A DNA stretch of 64,000 nt from Notospermus geniculatus. Its lineage: Eukaryota > Nemertea > Pilidiophora > Heteronemertea > Lineidae. Within the stretch, counting starts at the first letter, position 1; each line of letters begins with the position of its first letter. Below are positions 42,649 through 54,430 of this stretch, piece by piece. The notes under the pieces are model-generated. The model saw only the letters and a list, made by a program, of their open reading frames with translations. It ran no database searches and was not told the DNA's origin. The position numbers were made by a program, and so were the translations under genes. The stretch lies in NCBI GenBank assembly GCA_002633025.1, contig NMRB01000753.1:99488-163487 (forward strand). Reading direction: 5' to 3'.

Positions 42649-42884
42649 TGGTGAGCAGAGAGGTGTGACGTCATTCGGTCATGCTCTAGTGACGTCATCA
42701 ACTTCCTTAAATGGAATAGTGCGCGGCCGTCGCGGGCCGTTTTATTCAGCGTCTTTACGTCATGACGGAGTTTTTGTAGTTGCGCTTTGAATGGAATGAA
42801 TGAACGACGTCAATTAAAGTTGCTCTTCTTTATGAGATTGTTCTTCGATTTTTATTCAATATACGGGCTCAGATCGCCAGAACA
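42649..42884 (+). repeat. BEL/Pao 5' LTR with CRE-like sites
   Basis: Contains GTGACGTCATTCGG, AGTGACGTCATCAAC and TACGTCATGACGG, that is, three CRE-like ACGTCA cores in a Pol II promoter region. AATTAAAG and TTTATTCAATATAC lie near its end. Confidence 0.9.
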
Positions 42885-42956
42885 AATGGTAGCAGAGCGT
42901 AGTTGTTGAAGGAATGTATCGGAAATCGGAAAATTCGGACAAAAACGTGAGTTAAA

Positions 42957-44165
42957 ATGATCGAAAGCGAGAGTCGTGAGAACGGTTGTGGAGAAAACGG
43001 CCCATCAACGTCGGATGAGGCAACGCCGTCGTTGAACGAATTGCGAACGAGGAAATCAAAGTCAAAGGCCGCTTTTACGCGTGCGAAGCGAAATTTATTG
43101 GAACAGTTGGAAAGTTCAGATTCGACACATTCGGAAATAATGCAAGCGAATAAAAAAGTCGACGAGGCTCAAATGAACGTGATGCGGATTTTGGAGAAGA
43201 CGGTAGGATCGTACGAAAATCTCGGACAACAAGACAATGTTGAGAAAACATTGTCCGAAATGGAGAAGTTGGAAAAGGATCTGAGCGATGCCCAGGCAAG
43301 TGTTGATTTTTATTTTGGTTCACGAAGAGCAGGCCCAAGGTTGCAGAATAGGCACGAAGCGCAAGCTGTCGGTGTACAATCATCAGACATGGCGGACAGA
43401 ATCGGAGATGACGAGTTGAGTTTAGGGCATGACATGTGGCGACAATTGAAACAGGTGTCAGTGCCAATGTTTTCGGGGAATATTAAAACATATTCCAGTT
43501 GGAAAGCAGCGTTCACTGCATGCATTGACAAGGCCCCTGCGACCCCAGAATATAAGCTGTTGCAACTTCGTGAACATCTGTCGGGTGAAGCGTTAGAGTT
43601 GATCGAAAGTTTGGGACATTCGGCCACTGCATATAAGGCCGCAAAGGAAAGGCTGGATAGAAAATACGGGGGAGTTCGTCGACAAGTCAGCATGCAATTG
43701 GATGAGATTACAGAGTTTCCACCCATACGACCAGGAAAACCCACCGATTTAGACAAATTCGCTGATGTTCTAGATCTTACCATCATAAACTTGAAAGAGT
43801 CAGGTTTATACAGCGACTTAGACAGCAGACTTCTCTATTCTGTGCTGATGAAGAAATTGAACGAATCGATGTTGGCCAACTATCAACGTTGGGTTCATGA
43901 GGCTGGATATCAAGAGTATATTGACACCTTGAAGATGTTTGTCCTTAGAGAAGCTGAATATCGCACTATGCGCATGAAACTCTACATGGTTTCGGCAGTG
44001 AGAATGACAACAAGCCTAAGGAAAGGAATCAGCAGAGCAAGTACCAGAATTCTGGAAAAGGACCGGCAACGAGGACACATTTCACCGGAGATGGACAACG
44101 GAGATCTTGCGAAGTCTGTGAGAAGCAGCATGGTGTTTGGGATTGTGAAGTTTTCGCAGGAATGA
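42957..44165 (+). pseudogene. BEL/Pao gag-like protein (DUF1759), frameshifted near its end
   Basis: A 402-residue frame from ATG at 42957. Residues about 15-130 form a charged coiled coil. From about residue 155, QLKQVSVPMFSGNIKTYSSW then LLQLREHLSGEALELIESLG, YKAAKERLDRKYGG and DLDSRLLYSVLMKKLN are the DUF1759 gag/capsid-like region of BEL/Pao elements. After about 43985 the open frame leaves the family pattern, while another frame carries CEVCEKQHGVWDC, the start of the expected zinc-binding segment, followed by stops. Gag and protease-RT are therefore disconnected in this copy. Confidence 0.85.
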
Positions 44166-44273
44166 CCGAAAAGCAACGTTAGGAACAGGCAGAGAGGTTG
44201 AGGTTGTGTTATTGATGCCTTGGATCTCGGCATAAAGGATCTTCATGCACCCGAACGAAGCAGTGTGGAATAA

Positions 44274-45824
44274 ATGGATGTCCAGATACGCATCATAGAT
44301 TGTTACATTGGGACCGGGAAGGAAAAGTCGGAAAGTAAGGAATGCAGCGAAGCAGCGAATCAGACGGACACGAAGCCGCAAGGAGAGAGTAAGGACAGGA
44401 CACATACAGGACATGATGGTATAATTCCAGCGCAGGATCAATCGGCAAAATTTGTCGCACTTCGCACTGTTCCAGTGATTATCAAGAATGGAAAACGCAG
44501 AATGAAAGTGAATGCCTTACTCGATGACGGAAGCACTACGACATACATCAATGCAGATGTAGTAGCTGAACTTGGAATTCAAGGGAAAATGGAAAAGACA
44601 ACGGTTCACGTGCTGAATGGGCAAACAGAAGTTTTTGATACGATGCCAGTCGAGTTAGGTCTTGAAAGTCTGAATCGTCGAACAGATATCAAGATAGTTG
44701 CGAAGACAACGAACAACGTGGTCGGAGATCTTCAGGCAGTAGATTGGACACGGTATGCGGGGCAATACGAGCATCTGAGGGACATTAACTTCCCAAAGCA
44801 AGGCAGGCGCACTAAAGTTGATCTTCTGATTGGATTAGATTATGCTTCACTTCACCAGTCGCTTCAAGATATCAATGGAAAACCAGGAGAACCGATTGCA
44901 AGACTGACGCGTCTTGGCTGGACCTGCATTGGCAACGTTGATCTAGCAGTAGGACAAGAGAATACGAATTTTGCAAGGTCATATCATTCGAGAGAACGAA
45001 TTCTGATGGAAGAAGTCAACAAAACAGTCAGAAGGTTTTGGGAGATCGAGAGCTACGGAACAACGAATGACAAGTCATTGGTGTTGAAGCCTGAGGATCA
45101 AGCCATAATGACGGAGGCAAAGGAGAGCCTGCAGTATGACGGAGAACGCTATCAAGTAGTGATACCGTGGCGTCACGAAATGGAAACGAAGAAATTACCA
45201 GACAGCAAAAAGACTGCAGTGGATCGTCTTCAGTCCACAGAACGAAAATTGGCCAAGAATCCAGAAGTCGCTAAGATGTACACAGAAACAATCGAGCAGT
45301 ATCTAGAAAAAGGGTACATTCGAAAAGTACCGAAGAGAGAGACAACATTAGAAGAAAGTTGGTATCTTCCTCACTTCCCTGTGGTGAAGATGAATCGGGA
45401 GACAACGAAAGTGAGAATCGTCTTCGATGCCTCAGCAAAGACAAGTGGCATCTCGCTTAATGACAGGATATTCCAAGGTCCTAAGCTGCAAAGAGAACTC
45501 ATAGATGTCCTACTTCGGTTCAGACATAATCCGATAGCCGTGGTGTGTGACATCTCACAGATGTATCTTCAGATAAAGATTGCACCTGAAGAAAGAAAGT
45601 ATCATCGCTTCTTATGGAGAGGTCTGAAAGCTCAAGAACCACCAGAGGAATACGAGTTCACTAGAGTCGTTTTCGGCGTCAATGCATCCCCGTTTCTGGC
45701 ACAGTTTGTGAGCCAAGAACACGCAAGGAGGAATCAGGAGAAATTCCCACGAGCAGCTCAGACCATATTGAAGTCAACTTACATGGATGATAGNTGTTTG
45801 CCATATTTGGTAGGAACCAAATAG
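44274..45824 (+). pseudogene. BEL/Pao protease and reverse transcriptase, truncated after the catalytic box
   Basis: A 516-residue frame. Residues 80-92 read NALLDDGSTTTYI, the aspartic protease active site (DDGS in place of DTG/DSG is usual in this clade). LLIGLDYA and RLGWTCIG follow. The RT starts near residue 365 (SWYLPHFPVVKMN, TTKVRIVFDASAKTSGISLN, DISQMYLQIKIAPEERKYHR, VVFGVNASPFLAQF) and ends with YMDD near residue 505. An n at 45794 falls right after YMDD, and a stop follows at 45822. RNase H, integrase core and zinc finger are absent. Confidence 0.9.
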
Positions 45825-45939
45825 TTGTATTGTACGAACGTCTCGTTAATACTGTGGTTTCCTTTTGTACGCCTCGACCATGTCGACGTGCATGGCTTAA
45901 TGTGTCAGGGAATTCCTATTATATTCCAAATAGGGCACC

Positions 45940-46198
45940 AACCAATCAAATTTCGTTCCGGACCTTTTCCACTACGTGCATTGACTTCTAACAGTCGTGG
46001 GATATGAAGATTGGAGATGTTGTCATTGTTGTAGAGAATGACACCGTCAGAGGACACTGGCCACTTGGACGAATAGTAGAGATATTCCCAGGAGAGGACG
46101 GCCACACTCGTGTTGTCAAAGTTCAGATTGGAAAGACTGTCAAAATCAGACCAATCACACGGCTCTGTCCGTTGGACACTGTACATACTTTAGGATGA
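45940..46198 (+). pseudogene. BEL/Pao polyprotein C-terminal tail (DUF5641-like)
   Basis: From the region around ALTSNSRGI, overlapping an ATG at 46004, frames read MKIGDVVIVVENDTVRGHWP, then LGRIVEIFPGEDGHTRVVKV and RPITRLCPLD. This is the C-terminal module after the integrase in BEL/Pao proteins. Its position about 150 bp after the truncated RT shows a deletion of about 2-2.5 kb. Confidence 0.85.
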
Positions 46199-46398
46199 AG
46201 ACTTTTGAAAACAGAGACTGATTCAATGTTACAAAAGTGAATGGACTTTATTAGAAATTCGTTTCAAGTTATGAACACTGGCAGACAAATCGAAATCAAT
46301 CGATATTTGTGGATAAAAATGGTTAATATTTTTTGGAATGTTATTAAATAATGGATTGTCATTCAATAAGAAGCTAGGTCTTATTGAGGAAGGGGATA

Positions 46399-46634
46399 TG
46401 GTGAGCAGAGAGGTGTGACGTCATTCGGTCATGCTCCAGTGACGTCATCAACTTCCTTAAATGGAATAGTGCGCGGCCGTAGCGGGCCGTTTTATTCAGT
46501 GTCTTTACGTCATGACGGAGTTTTTGTAGTTGCGCTTTGAATGGAATGAATGAAGGACGTCAATTAAAGTTGCTCTTCTTTATGAGATTGTTCTTCGATT
46601 TTTATTCAATATACGGGCCCAGATCGCCAGAACA
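46399..46634 (+). repeat. BEL/Pao 3' LTR
   Basis: Matches the 5' LTR with about five substitutions in 236 bp, followed by the duplicated GTTGC. Confidence 0.95.
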
Positions 46635-46766
46635 GTTGCTTATTAAGAAAAACGTATTGTTCAGGATTGATATTGCTCAGCTGCCAAAGAAATGTTCGTA
46701 TTGCAAACCCAGTCAATAATTTCTATATAAAGTAATACAAGTGCATGTGCGGTGTGGCCATCCTGA

Positions 46767-47300
46767 TTGTTGACCTCTGACCTCTTGCAGGAAGAAGATT
46801 TCAAGAAGCAACATACATTCCGAAACAAAGAAATAGGAGTTGCAGCGAGCCTTATTCGGAGTTTCTCTACCGGAAGAGAGCCGCAGCCGGGTGAGCGGGT
46901 CGTCTATGCACCAGGAAACTACGATTTGCTGCGTATCCTTGTCGGCCAACAATCACAATATCAAAACGCATCATCTGCGATTGTTTGTTTGATTGTCGCT
47001 AGTACGCCATCTTTTGGTGATCGACGACGTGCCCTTTTGATAATACAGGATTCTCTGATACGCGGTTCCTCCTGTATTTTTGGATCGTACAAAGGATCGT
47101 CTCAAAATTGCTTGATGCCCAGAGAGATGATTTCTTCATCTCTCACTGGACCCCCCCCCCCCAAACATAGGGGGCACACTCCGCCTAAGCTACTGCAAAA
47201 TCCTGTCCGCAGTCAGACATACTTCACAGCGGACAGCGAACATAGACACTGCAGATGTACTGTGTGTATTTATCGATCGTGGTATGCAGGGCTGGCCTAA
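46767..47300 (+). other. Open frame of unknown nature beside the BEL/Pao insertion
   Basis: 177 codons, including REPQPGERVVYAPGNYDLLR. An acceptor-like ACCTCTTGCAG precedes GAAGAAGATTTC at 46791, so the first part could be an exon. No family is recognised and a C run lies inside. Probably spurious. Confidence 0.2.
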
Positions 47301-47644
47301 TACATTGTACATCAGTTTCGCAGTAGTTCACGCCGAGTGTGGGCCATATAGATTTTAAGGAATCTGGAAAACAAGGATCCCCAAGGAACCCTAAGGAATT
47401 CACTCCTAATATCGCAAATGATATGAGAAAACGACATTATTATGGATGTATATTAGACTATTAGACTGTATAAACAATCCACAAAGAAAACGTCAATAAA
47501 CATTTTTTTGCGATATATGTTCAAAGTTTGAAAATCCCATAGGGGGCCTTGGCCTATTTTTTACACGTAATGGCCCCGAGTGTGTCCCTTATGATGACGA
47601 AGAAAGTCATAAAAAAGGCATCAACAGTTTCATGTCAGAATTAA

Positions 47645-48431
47645 GGGGGCGGTAGTGGAAACATACAGCGCCGTTTTAGTGCGGCGGTCGAAGGTTGAAC
47701 CGTCTTATTTATGAATAACCATGTATTGTTAATAAAATTAAGCGTCAAGGACAAGCTGATCATGGTTCGTTGCCAAAACCTACACTCTTTCAAAAATATT
47801 GTCCAGCACAATGCTTTTGTACACCCGGTGCGTCCGTGCGCATAGGCCTATTTTAATGACAATAAGGAGGTTACTTAAATAGCCCGCGTATTTCGAAAAG
47901 CGTAGGCGTGTTTAGGCCAAAATATGAAAATTTTGGGAAGACTTTTCTCGTCCATCAGGCATCGCACTTCAGTGGTTTCTTTTCATTTGGCAGCAGTATA
48001 TTTGTGCGCAGGGCGCGACGTTGAGATTTTTTCACTATTCAACAGGATTCGGGAGATATTCAAAAAGTTCATTTTTGACCATTTTTTGGCACAAATTACA
48101 TAATTATCATTACTAAGAATTAGAATTTGCAAATTATCTCAACGTCGGCACCTGCACATATGTATTCCCCAACATTTGGTGATAAAACGCCAGGTCCCAG
48201 TCGCGTTGTTGCCGAGAAATCTATGACGAAAAATTCAAATGGGGGTCTCATTGTTTGCTTAATTAGCTGATTAATGAAAGATGAAAGCACATCGTTTACA
48301 ATTCAGATGTGTAGAACAAGAGTATCAATTTCATAGAAATACATGAAATCGATGCTACCTTTTTGCTTGAAGAAAATATGAATTGTTTTCAGTCGCCATT
48401 TGCAGTGCGCTTCCTTATGGCTACCGCCCCC
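47645..48431. mobile_element. TTAA-flanked element, GGGGGCGGTAG termini
   Basis: 787 bp. The ends GGGGGCGGTAG and CTACCGCCCCC are inverted, and TTAA flanks both sides (47641-47644 and 48432-48435). This fits piggyBac or Kolobok, which both duplicate TTAA. It has no coding frame. Confidence 0.75.
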
Positions 48432-48562
48432 TTAAAGCGGTGTTTCTGTGGAGGACGAGACCAGAAGGGTACCGTACATGCTAAAACATGATAATTTTCC
48501 TATAAATATATTGGAAGTTCCCTGGTTTCTTATTCTAATTAACACGTGGTGCCAGATTTTTA

Positions 48563-49210
48563 GCTAACCTCTTTGGAGATGAGCTTCTCTCATGGTGTGT
48601 CGTCCGTTGTCCGGCGTCGTCCGTCGTCGTTAACAGGGGTGGCACGTTTCTAAACCGCTTGGGTTACAAACTTGAAATTTGGTGTACAGGTGCCCTATTG
48701 TAAAAACTATTTCTGGACCGAAACTTAGCGCTGCTGCTTGTACACTCTGGCCTGTAGGGGGCGCTTTGTGAAAACGTTCTTTCGGATATATATCCTGAAC
48801 GCTGTTAGCTAGAACCACGAAACTTTTGTGGTGGGTTCCTCTGGTGAGACTTCATCACTTAAATCCCGGGTTTTTGATTTGACCTACTTTTCAAGATCAC
48901 AGAGGTCAAAGTTCAAAATTCACTGTTTGGTGGCACATTTCATTGCTATTTGACATAGAGTGTAGATTTGGTGTGAAGATATCTAGGCACCCTGCACGAA
49001 TGCACTAAATTTCAACCCGATCGGACTTATGGCTGCCAGGAAGCCATCTTCAAAAATGCACTTTGACCCACATTTTATAAATAAGAGTAAGTAGGATGTT
49101 TTAACGTTGTCAAAATATATATCTAGGTACCATATAAATATATGGTAAATTTCAGATTCGACGTCAAATATGGCCGCCCGCGTGGCACTGTTTGCACAGC
49201 GCTGCGACAC
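48563..49210. repeat. TTAGCTCACC-type dispersed repeat, copy 1 (truncated)
   Basis: Begins TTTTTAGCTAACCTCTTTGG, then GAGCTTCTCTCATGGTGTGT, GGGGTGGCACGTTTCTAAACC, GCCTGTAGGGGGCGCTT and the (A/G)ATATGGCC or GGCTGCCAGGAAGCCATCTT block. Same family as 52842-54430. Confidence 0.8.
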
Positions 49211-49775
49211 ACGTGAATTCGGAACACTCAGTAAGCTCAGTTCAGTAGTTTAACGTGTGCTGTCGCCACCTGTCTCAGGTCAGATTCCTCCAGGGTCCAA
49301 TTTCAAGAGGGTTAGTGAAATTCCGTGCAATGCGGCCGTCTTAACGCTCGTTGACAGGGATAAGAACTAATCTGATGTTGTGAACATGGCCTCCTGGTCG
49401 AGTTTTCAGTAATTTTCCCGATTTTATTGGCCAAATTTGGCGAAAATGACCACCAAATCAGGCCCATTTTGGGATAGGAAGTATTACTTTAGTCGGCAAA
49501 CTCTTCCTTAAAATGACGGGTTTGCAGTATTAATTGAAAAAAACGAAAAAGAACAGGTCTTAGTTGGGGCTCTTAAGAAGCTCTGTGTAAGCCTGGTGTG
49601 GCATTGCAATGCATTGCAAAAAATTTAAAACAAGGGTGAAAAAATGACACCCTATTTTTCAGGTGACTGCACATGTGCTGTACACGTGGGAGCAACAGGG
49701 CCGTTGCATCTGGCAGGGGTACAGGGATATATGATAAATGAGTGGGATGGCAAGGGCCTAGCTCATAGGCCGTTA

Positions 49776-49980
49776 GGGTTTAACATGTAAGACAGGAACA
49801 GGTAGGCCTATACGGGAGGATAAGAAACTAGACCTAGGCCATCAGGGGTTAACATGTTGGACAGGAAGAGGTAGGCCTACGAGAGGATACCAAACTACGC
49901 CTAGGCCATTAGGGGTTACCATGTTAGACAGGAACAGGTGGGCCTACTGGAGGATAGGAAACTAGGCCTCGGCCTGGTGC
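49776..49980. repeat. Three-copy tandem repeat, period about 67 bp
   Basis: Units start GGGGTTAACATGTTAGACAG (or a variant) near 49776, 49844 and 49911 and contain CAGG(A)AxAGGT(A/G)GGCCTA and CTAGGCC. Confidence 0.85.
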
Positions 49981-50620
49981 TGAGATACAGTGCAACTGCT
50001 ATCTGCCCAGTAACGCCCAGCGACAGACATTCCATCTAGGGTTCCATTACCAAGCCACTATAGGGCACACCCCAGGCTAGGGTTCGACCCGGGCTAGGGT
50101 TAGGCTCTGGGCTGTCATTAGGGTTGAAGCTTAGGTCAGAGGGAGCTTGAGTTAGGGTTGAGCCATGTTCAGTTGCCTCCAGACTGAGCGCCTTGGCACC
50201 AGTTTTGCTTGCAATTAATCAGATACCACTGCCACATATATACAGTAGTGTGCAGTACTATATTCTCTTCCAACGTGTGCGAAAATTCAGTCGCAGAGAT
50301 GTGCTAGTTTAGTCACCAGAGCCAATTTACTCACTGAAGCGGCAGAGCTTGCTCGCCAGCCAGTGTGACGAGAGTGACCCGGCGGTTGTATACAGTGGTA
50401 CAGCGAGACCTGAAATCAGTCAAGTTATCATGGTTTTGTCCTGTGCTTGCTTCGAATAATTCCAATCTACCTAGTGTTTCATATTTGGCCACTTATTACA
50501 ATCGCTGCCATCGGATTAAAGAGATACCATCAGTTTTAATACGCACTGCTTTACAGTGCATGGTGCGCATTAATACATAACTTCAATCTTTTGCCAGGGG
50601 CCGCCAGTGGCGACCTGATC
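49981..50620. other. No recognised feature
   Basis: Includes a short run of TAGGGTT words (50090-50155), a telomere-like permutation that is too degenerate to call. No gene found. Confidence 0.35.
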
Positions 50621-50689
50621 ACGGCAACCTGGCAACGTCTAGACTTGGTAAATGAGCTAGGCCCTGTTGTCAAACGGCCCATTCAGATA

Positions 50690-51316
50690 GGCCCTACCCT
50701 TGTAATCAGATACGCTCTCTGATTACATCACCTCGGCGCCAAGGCTTGTAAACTAGCTAGGCCTAGCGCCCTCCCACGCATTAACCCTTTCGGTCCTAAC
50801 TATAAGTAAAACGTGTCCATTTCGTAACATGAATTTCTGATGTCCCTACAAAAACGCGCATAGCTCCCAAAATAGGCAACCGAAACTGGTGACAAGACAC
50901 TCATTCTGGAGGCAACTTAATGGGCCACGACATCATGCAGGTTTGCTTCTTCCAAAATGTCTGTGAGAGAAGCAGGCCAGAGCCGAAGATGCAAGTTGTG
51001 TGGAAATACTCGCATTCGGCCTACGTTTTCGTCATGTTGCCAATCTTTAAACTTCTATATCTCGATAACCGTTGCTCCTACGCTTCTGAAAATTGGTCAA
51101 ATTGGTCTTTTTTCTACTCTTTCTTTTGGCGCTAGTCGCGTCGTCGTAGCTGCTTCCGTTCCGGAGATATGGCCATTTTGTCACAACGAGTCAGATTTGC
51201 ACTTGGCCCATTCAGATACCCTTGTAATCAGATACCCTCCCTGATTACATCACCTCGGCGCCAAGGCTTGGTAAACTAGCTAGGCCTAGAGCACCCTCCC
51301 ACGCATTAATTACATA
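50690..51316. repeat. Direct duplication flanking an about 430-bp segment
   Basis: About 105 bp near 50695-50785 (CCCTTGTAATCAGATAC, CTGATTACATCACCTCGGCG, CCAAGGCTTG, CCTCCCACGCATTAA) recurs at 51217-51312. The second copy runs into the assembly gap at 51317-51345, so a mis-assembly is possible. Confidence 0.75.
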
Positions 51317-51345
51317 NNNNNNNNNNNNNNNNNNNNNNNNNNNNN
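51317..51345. other. Assembly gap (run of n)
   Basis: 29 undetermined bases following a duplicated segment and preceding a C run. Confidence 0.99.
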
Positions 51346-51485
51346 CCCCCACACAGACACACCCGCCAGATTCTGCGCCCTGCAGCGTCTAGGCCTACGT
51401 CAGGTTCGGCGCCTTCCTTGCAGTGTGGTGACCTTCGGAACTACGGGAAATGTGCAATCTCGGGAGGTTTGGCCGCGCTGTGTTG

Positions 51486-52705
51486 GTGGCACATTTCATT
51501 GCTATTTGACATAGAGTGTTGTGATTTGGTGTGATGATATACTCTCTTTTACACATTAAGAGGTCAGTCCTGGAAAACTACCGACGGTGTGCATGAATTA
51601 TGATTGACAGATCATGTGGATAAATTCCGATCTTCTATTGGCGGTGACTGCGGTAGGAGTGCTCTAAACTTCCTGAGGTGTGCAGAAATGCGATTCCCCT
51701 CACAAATCCAAAGCCAACAGACTGCATACACTGTTATGAGGGGTGTTGATCTTTTCTGAAAGCCAAATTCATGTCATTTTCAGGCTCGTTTTCCTCATAC
51801 CAGACATGCATTTCATGTTATGATCGTTCCCCCGTGAACCAGGAAACTGAACCTGGAAATGACACTAAAAGTCTACATTTCACACAATAGTGTATGGCCT
51901 GCCTGTTGGCTGTTTGGTGCATGTGGGGTAATTACGCATTTCTCCACACCTCAGAAAGTTCCTACCGCAACCATGGCCAATAGGAGATCGGAATTTATCC
52001 ACATGACCTGTCATTTATAATTTCTGTACACCGTCGGTAGTTTTCCAGGACTGACCTCTTAATGTGTAAAAGAGAGTATCTAGGCACCTTGCACGAATGC
52101 ACTGAATTTCATCCCGAACGGACTTCAAATATGGCTGCCAGGAAGCCATCTTGAAAAATGGACTTCGACCCACACCTCATAAATAGTGGGTGCTAGGATG
52201 CTTTAACCGTGCCTAAATATGTGTCTTGGTACCGTCTACTTATATGCCAAATTTCGGTTCGATAGGACTTCAACATGACTGCCAGGCTGCCATCCTGAAA
52301 AATGACTTTGGCCATATCTCATCGGTAGTAAATGTTACGATGTAATGTAGTCTAAATATCTATGCAAGTATTCTGTACATTCCTGCTGAAATTTCAGTCC
52401 CAACGAACGTCACGTGTGGCCACCAGGTGGCCATCTTGACAAATAGAATTTTTGACATCTGTGACCTAGATAGGAAAGCAGTTGTTCACAAATACCACTT
52501 GTATTCTTTGTATTCAGAAATTGTACTCCTTCTGGGTGCCATCACCTGAGTTTATGGCATTGACTGATAATACTGATCAGATCATGAAAATACTTCCTTG
52601 TGTGTTCAGCTTTATCTTATCTGTGCTGATCCTTCAACATTCACCATGAGAGTCATAGTTTCACACTTAACCATGGAGACTTGTCACAGAGGTGAGCACA
52701 ATGGC
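51486..52705. repeat. TTAGCTCACC-type dispersed repeat, copy 2 (5' truncated, with a MITE in it)
   Basis: Starts at GGTGGCACATTTCATTGCTA, is interrupted at 51542-52076 and resumes ATCTAGGCACC. It continues with three or so units of the ATATGGC(T/C)GCCAGGAAGCC kind and ends near CTTGTCACAGAGGTGAGCAC. Closely parallels 53180-54430. Confidence 0.85.
51542..52076. mobile_element. TA-flanked foldback MITE, CTCTCTTTTACACATTAAG termini
   Basis: 535 bp. The inverted ends CTCTCTTTTACACATTAAGA and TCTTAATGTGTAAAAGAGAG are followed by paired GGTCAGTCCTGGAAAACTAC arms and more distant pairing (CCGATCTTCTATTGGC with GCCAATAGGAGATCGG). The flanking TA (51540-51541 and 52077-52078) is confirmed by the uninterrupted repeat at 53240 (GATATATCTAGG). 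Confidence 0.9.
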
Positions 52706-52841
52706 CCTGGCCATTTCATTTTAAAAATATGAAGTTTTGGTCAGGAAAGTGCTGACCCCCCTACCCCAGGATGAAAAGAAATCATCTCTGGGCATCAAGC
52801 AATTTTGAGATTATCCCTAAGCTGGTCTAGGATACCTTTTT

Positions 52842-54430
52842 AGCTCACCTCTGTGAGGTGAGCTTCTCTCATGGTGTGTCGTCCGTCGTCGTTAACAGGG
52901 GTGGCACGTTTCTAAACCGCTTGGGTTATAAACTTGAAATTTGGTTTACAGGTACCCTATGGTAAAAACTATCTCTGGACCGAAACTTAACGCTGCTGCG
53001 TGTACAATCTGGCCTGTAGGGGGCGCTTAGTGAAAACTTTCTTTCGGCCGTATCTCCTGAATGCTATTAGCTACAACCACGAAACTTTTATGGTGGGTTC
53101 CTCTGATGAGACTGCACCACATAAATCCCGGGTTTTTTATTTGACCTACTTTTCAAGGTCACAGAGGTCAAAGTTCAAAATTCGCTGTTTGGTGGCACAT
53201 CTCATTGCTATTTGACAGAATGTTGTGATTTGGTGTGAAGATATATCTAGGCACCCTGCACGAATGCACCAAATTTCAACCCGATGGGACTTCAAATATG
53301 GCCGCCAGGAAGCCATCTTAAAAAATGGACATTGACCCACATTTTATGAATAGGAGTAGGTAGGATGTTTTAACGTTGTCAATATATGTATCTAGGTACC
53401 ATATACTGTATCCGATGTGTTTAGTGGCCGCCGCCGGGAAGACCGTCGTGCGTTCTAATTACACATGTTCCCGGCAAGATACAAAATGCAATCTAACAAA
53501 AGGGCCTGCAGTAGTGCATGATTCGCAATCCTACAAGGGTCGCGTTCGACAACTACCTCGGGGTGGAGAATTGAAGAGAAAATAACACACCAAGTTCATT
53601 GAAACAAGATTTATTGAAGCTTGACTCGCGTTTCATTTATTGGAAAAACGACATGGGACGTCTGACCAATGTGGCTGTGAAAAGTTAGGCTTCAAGGACA
53701 TTTTCGTTACGCCTATGCGCGTTACTTGCTGGCCGGGAACGTGTATAATTAGAAAATCTAGGCACGACGGTCTTCCCGGCGGCGGCCACTAAACACATCG
53801 GATACAGTAAGTAAACGGTAAATTTCAGTCAGATTAGACGTCAGATATGGCCGCCAGGAACCCATATCTTGAAAAATGGACTTCGACCCACACCTCATAA
53901 ATAGTGGGAGCTAGGATGCTTTAACCGTGCCTAAATATGTGTCGTGGCACCGTCTACTTATATGCAAAATTTCGGTTCGATTGGACTTCAACATGGCTGC
54001 CAGGCGGCCATCTTGAAAAATTGACTTTGTCCATATCTCATCAGTAGTAAATGTTACGATGTTTCAATGTTGTATAAATACCTATGCAAGTATACTCTAC
54101 ATTCCTGCTGGAATTTCAGTCCCAGCGAACGTCACGTGTGGCCACCAGGTGGTCATCTTGGAAAATAGAATTTTTGACATCTGTGACCTAGACAGGAAAG
54201 CAGTTTGTTCACAAATACCAATTGTATTCATTGTATTCAGAAATTGCACTCCTTCTGGATGCCATCACCTGAGTTTATGTCATTGACTGATAATACTGAT
54301 CAGATCATAAAAATATTTCTTGGTGTGTTCAACTTTATCTTATCTGTACTGATCCTTCTTCAACATTCACCATGCGAGTCACAGTTTCACACTTAACGAC
54401 GGAGACTTGTCACAGAGGTGAGCACAATGG
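52842..54430. repeat. TTAGCTCACC-type dispersed repeat, copy 3 (nearly full length, with a MITE in it)
   Basis: Starts TTTTTAGCTCACCTCTGTGA, a small palindrome, and ends CTTGTCACAGAGGTGAGCAC, so the termini (GCTCACCTCTGTGA and TCACAGAGGTGAGC) are inverted. It contains several diverged about 140-bp units with CCATCTTGAAAAATG. The class is unknown; the inverted ends suggest a DNA element. Confidence 0.8.
53406..53807. mobile_element. TA-flanked MITE, CTGTATCCGATGTGTTTAG termini
   Basis: 402 bp. The ends CTGTATCCGATGTGTTTAGT and ACTAAACACATCGGATACAG are perfect inverses, continuing GGCCGCCGCCGGGAAGACCG. Flanking TA lies at 53404-53405 and 53808-53809. The equivalent point in copy 1 (about 49140) is uninterrupted. 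Confidence 0.9.

Larger units (their letters stand above)
42649..46634 (+). mobile_element. BEL/Pao LTR retrotransposon, internally deleted
   Basis: 236-bp LTRs at 42649-42884 and 46399-46634 start TG and end CA and differ at about five positions. The 5-bp duplication GTTGC lies at 42644-42648 and 46635-46639. A purine tract (GAGGAAGGGGATA) precedes the 3' LTR. Order: 5' LTR, gag-like ORF, protease-RT ORF, deletion, C-terminal tail, 3' LTR. RNase H and integrase are missing, so this copy could move only with help. The about 2% LTR difference suggests a fairly young insertion. Confidence 0.95.

Noticed and set aside
46767-47300. Missing PCYT2-like exon
   Set aside because: A plausible acceptor precedes 46791, but none of its frames resembles the GxDxY linker expected and no good donor follows.
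50090-50160. Interstitial telomeric repeat (TTAGGG)
   Set aside because: Only a handful of TAGGGTT words separated by other sequence; no tandem run.
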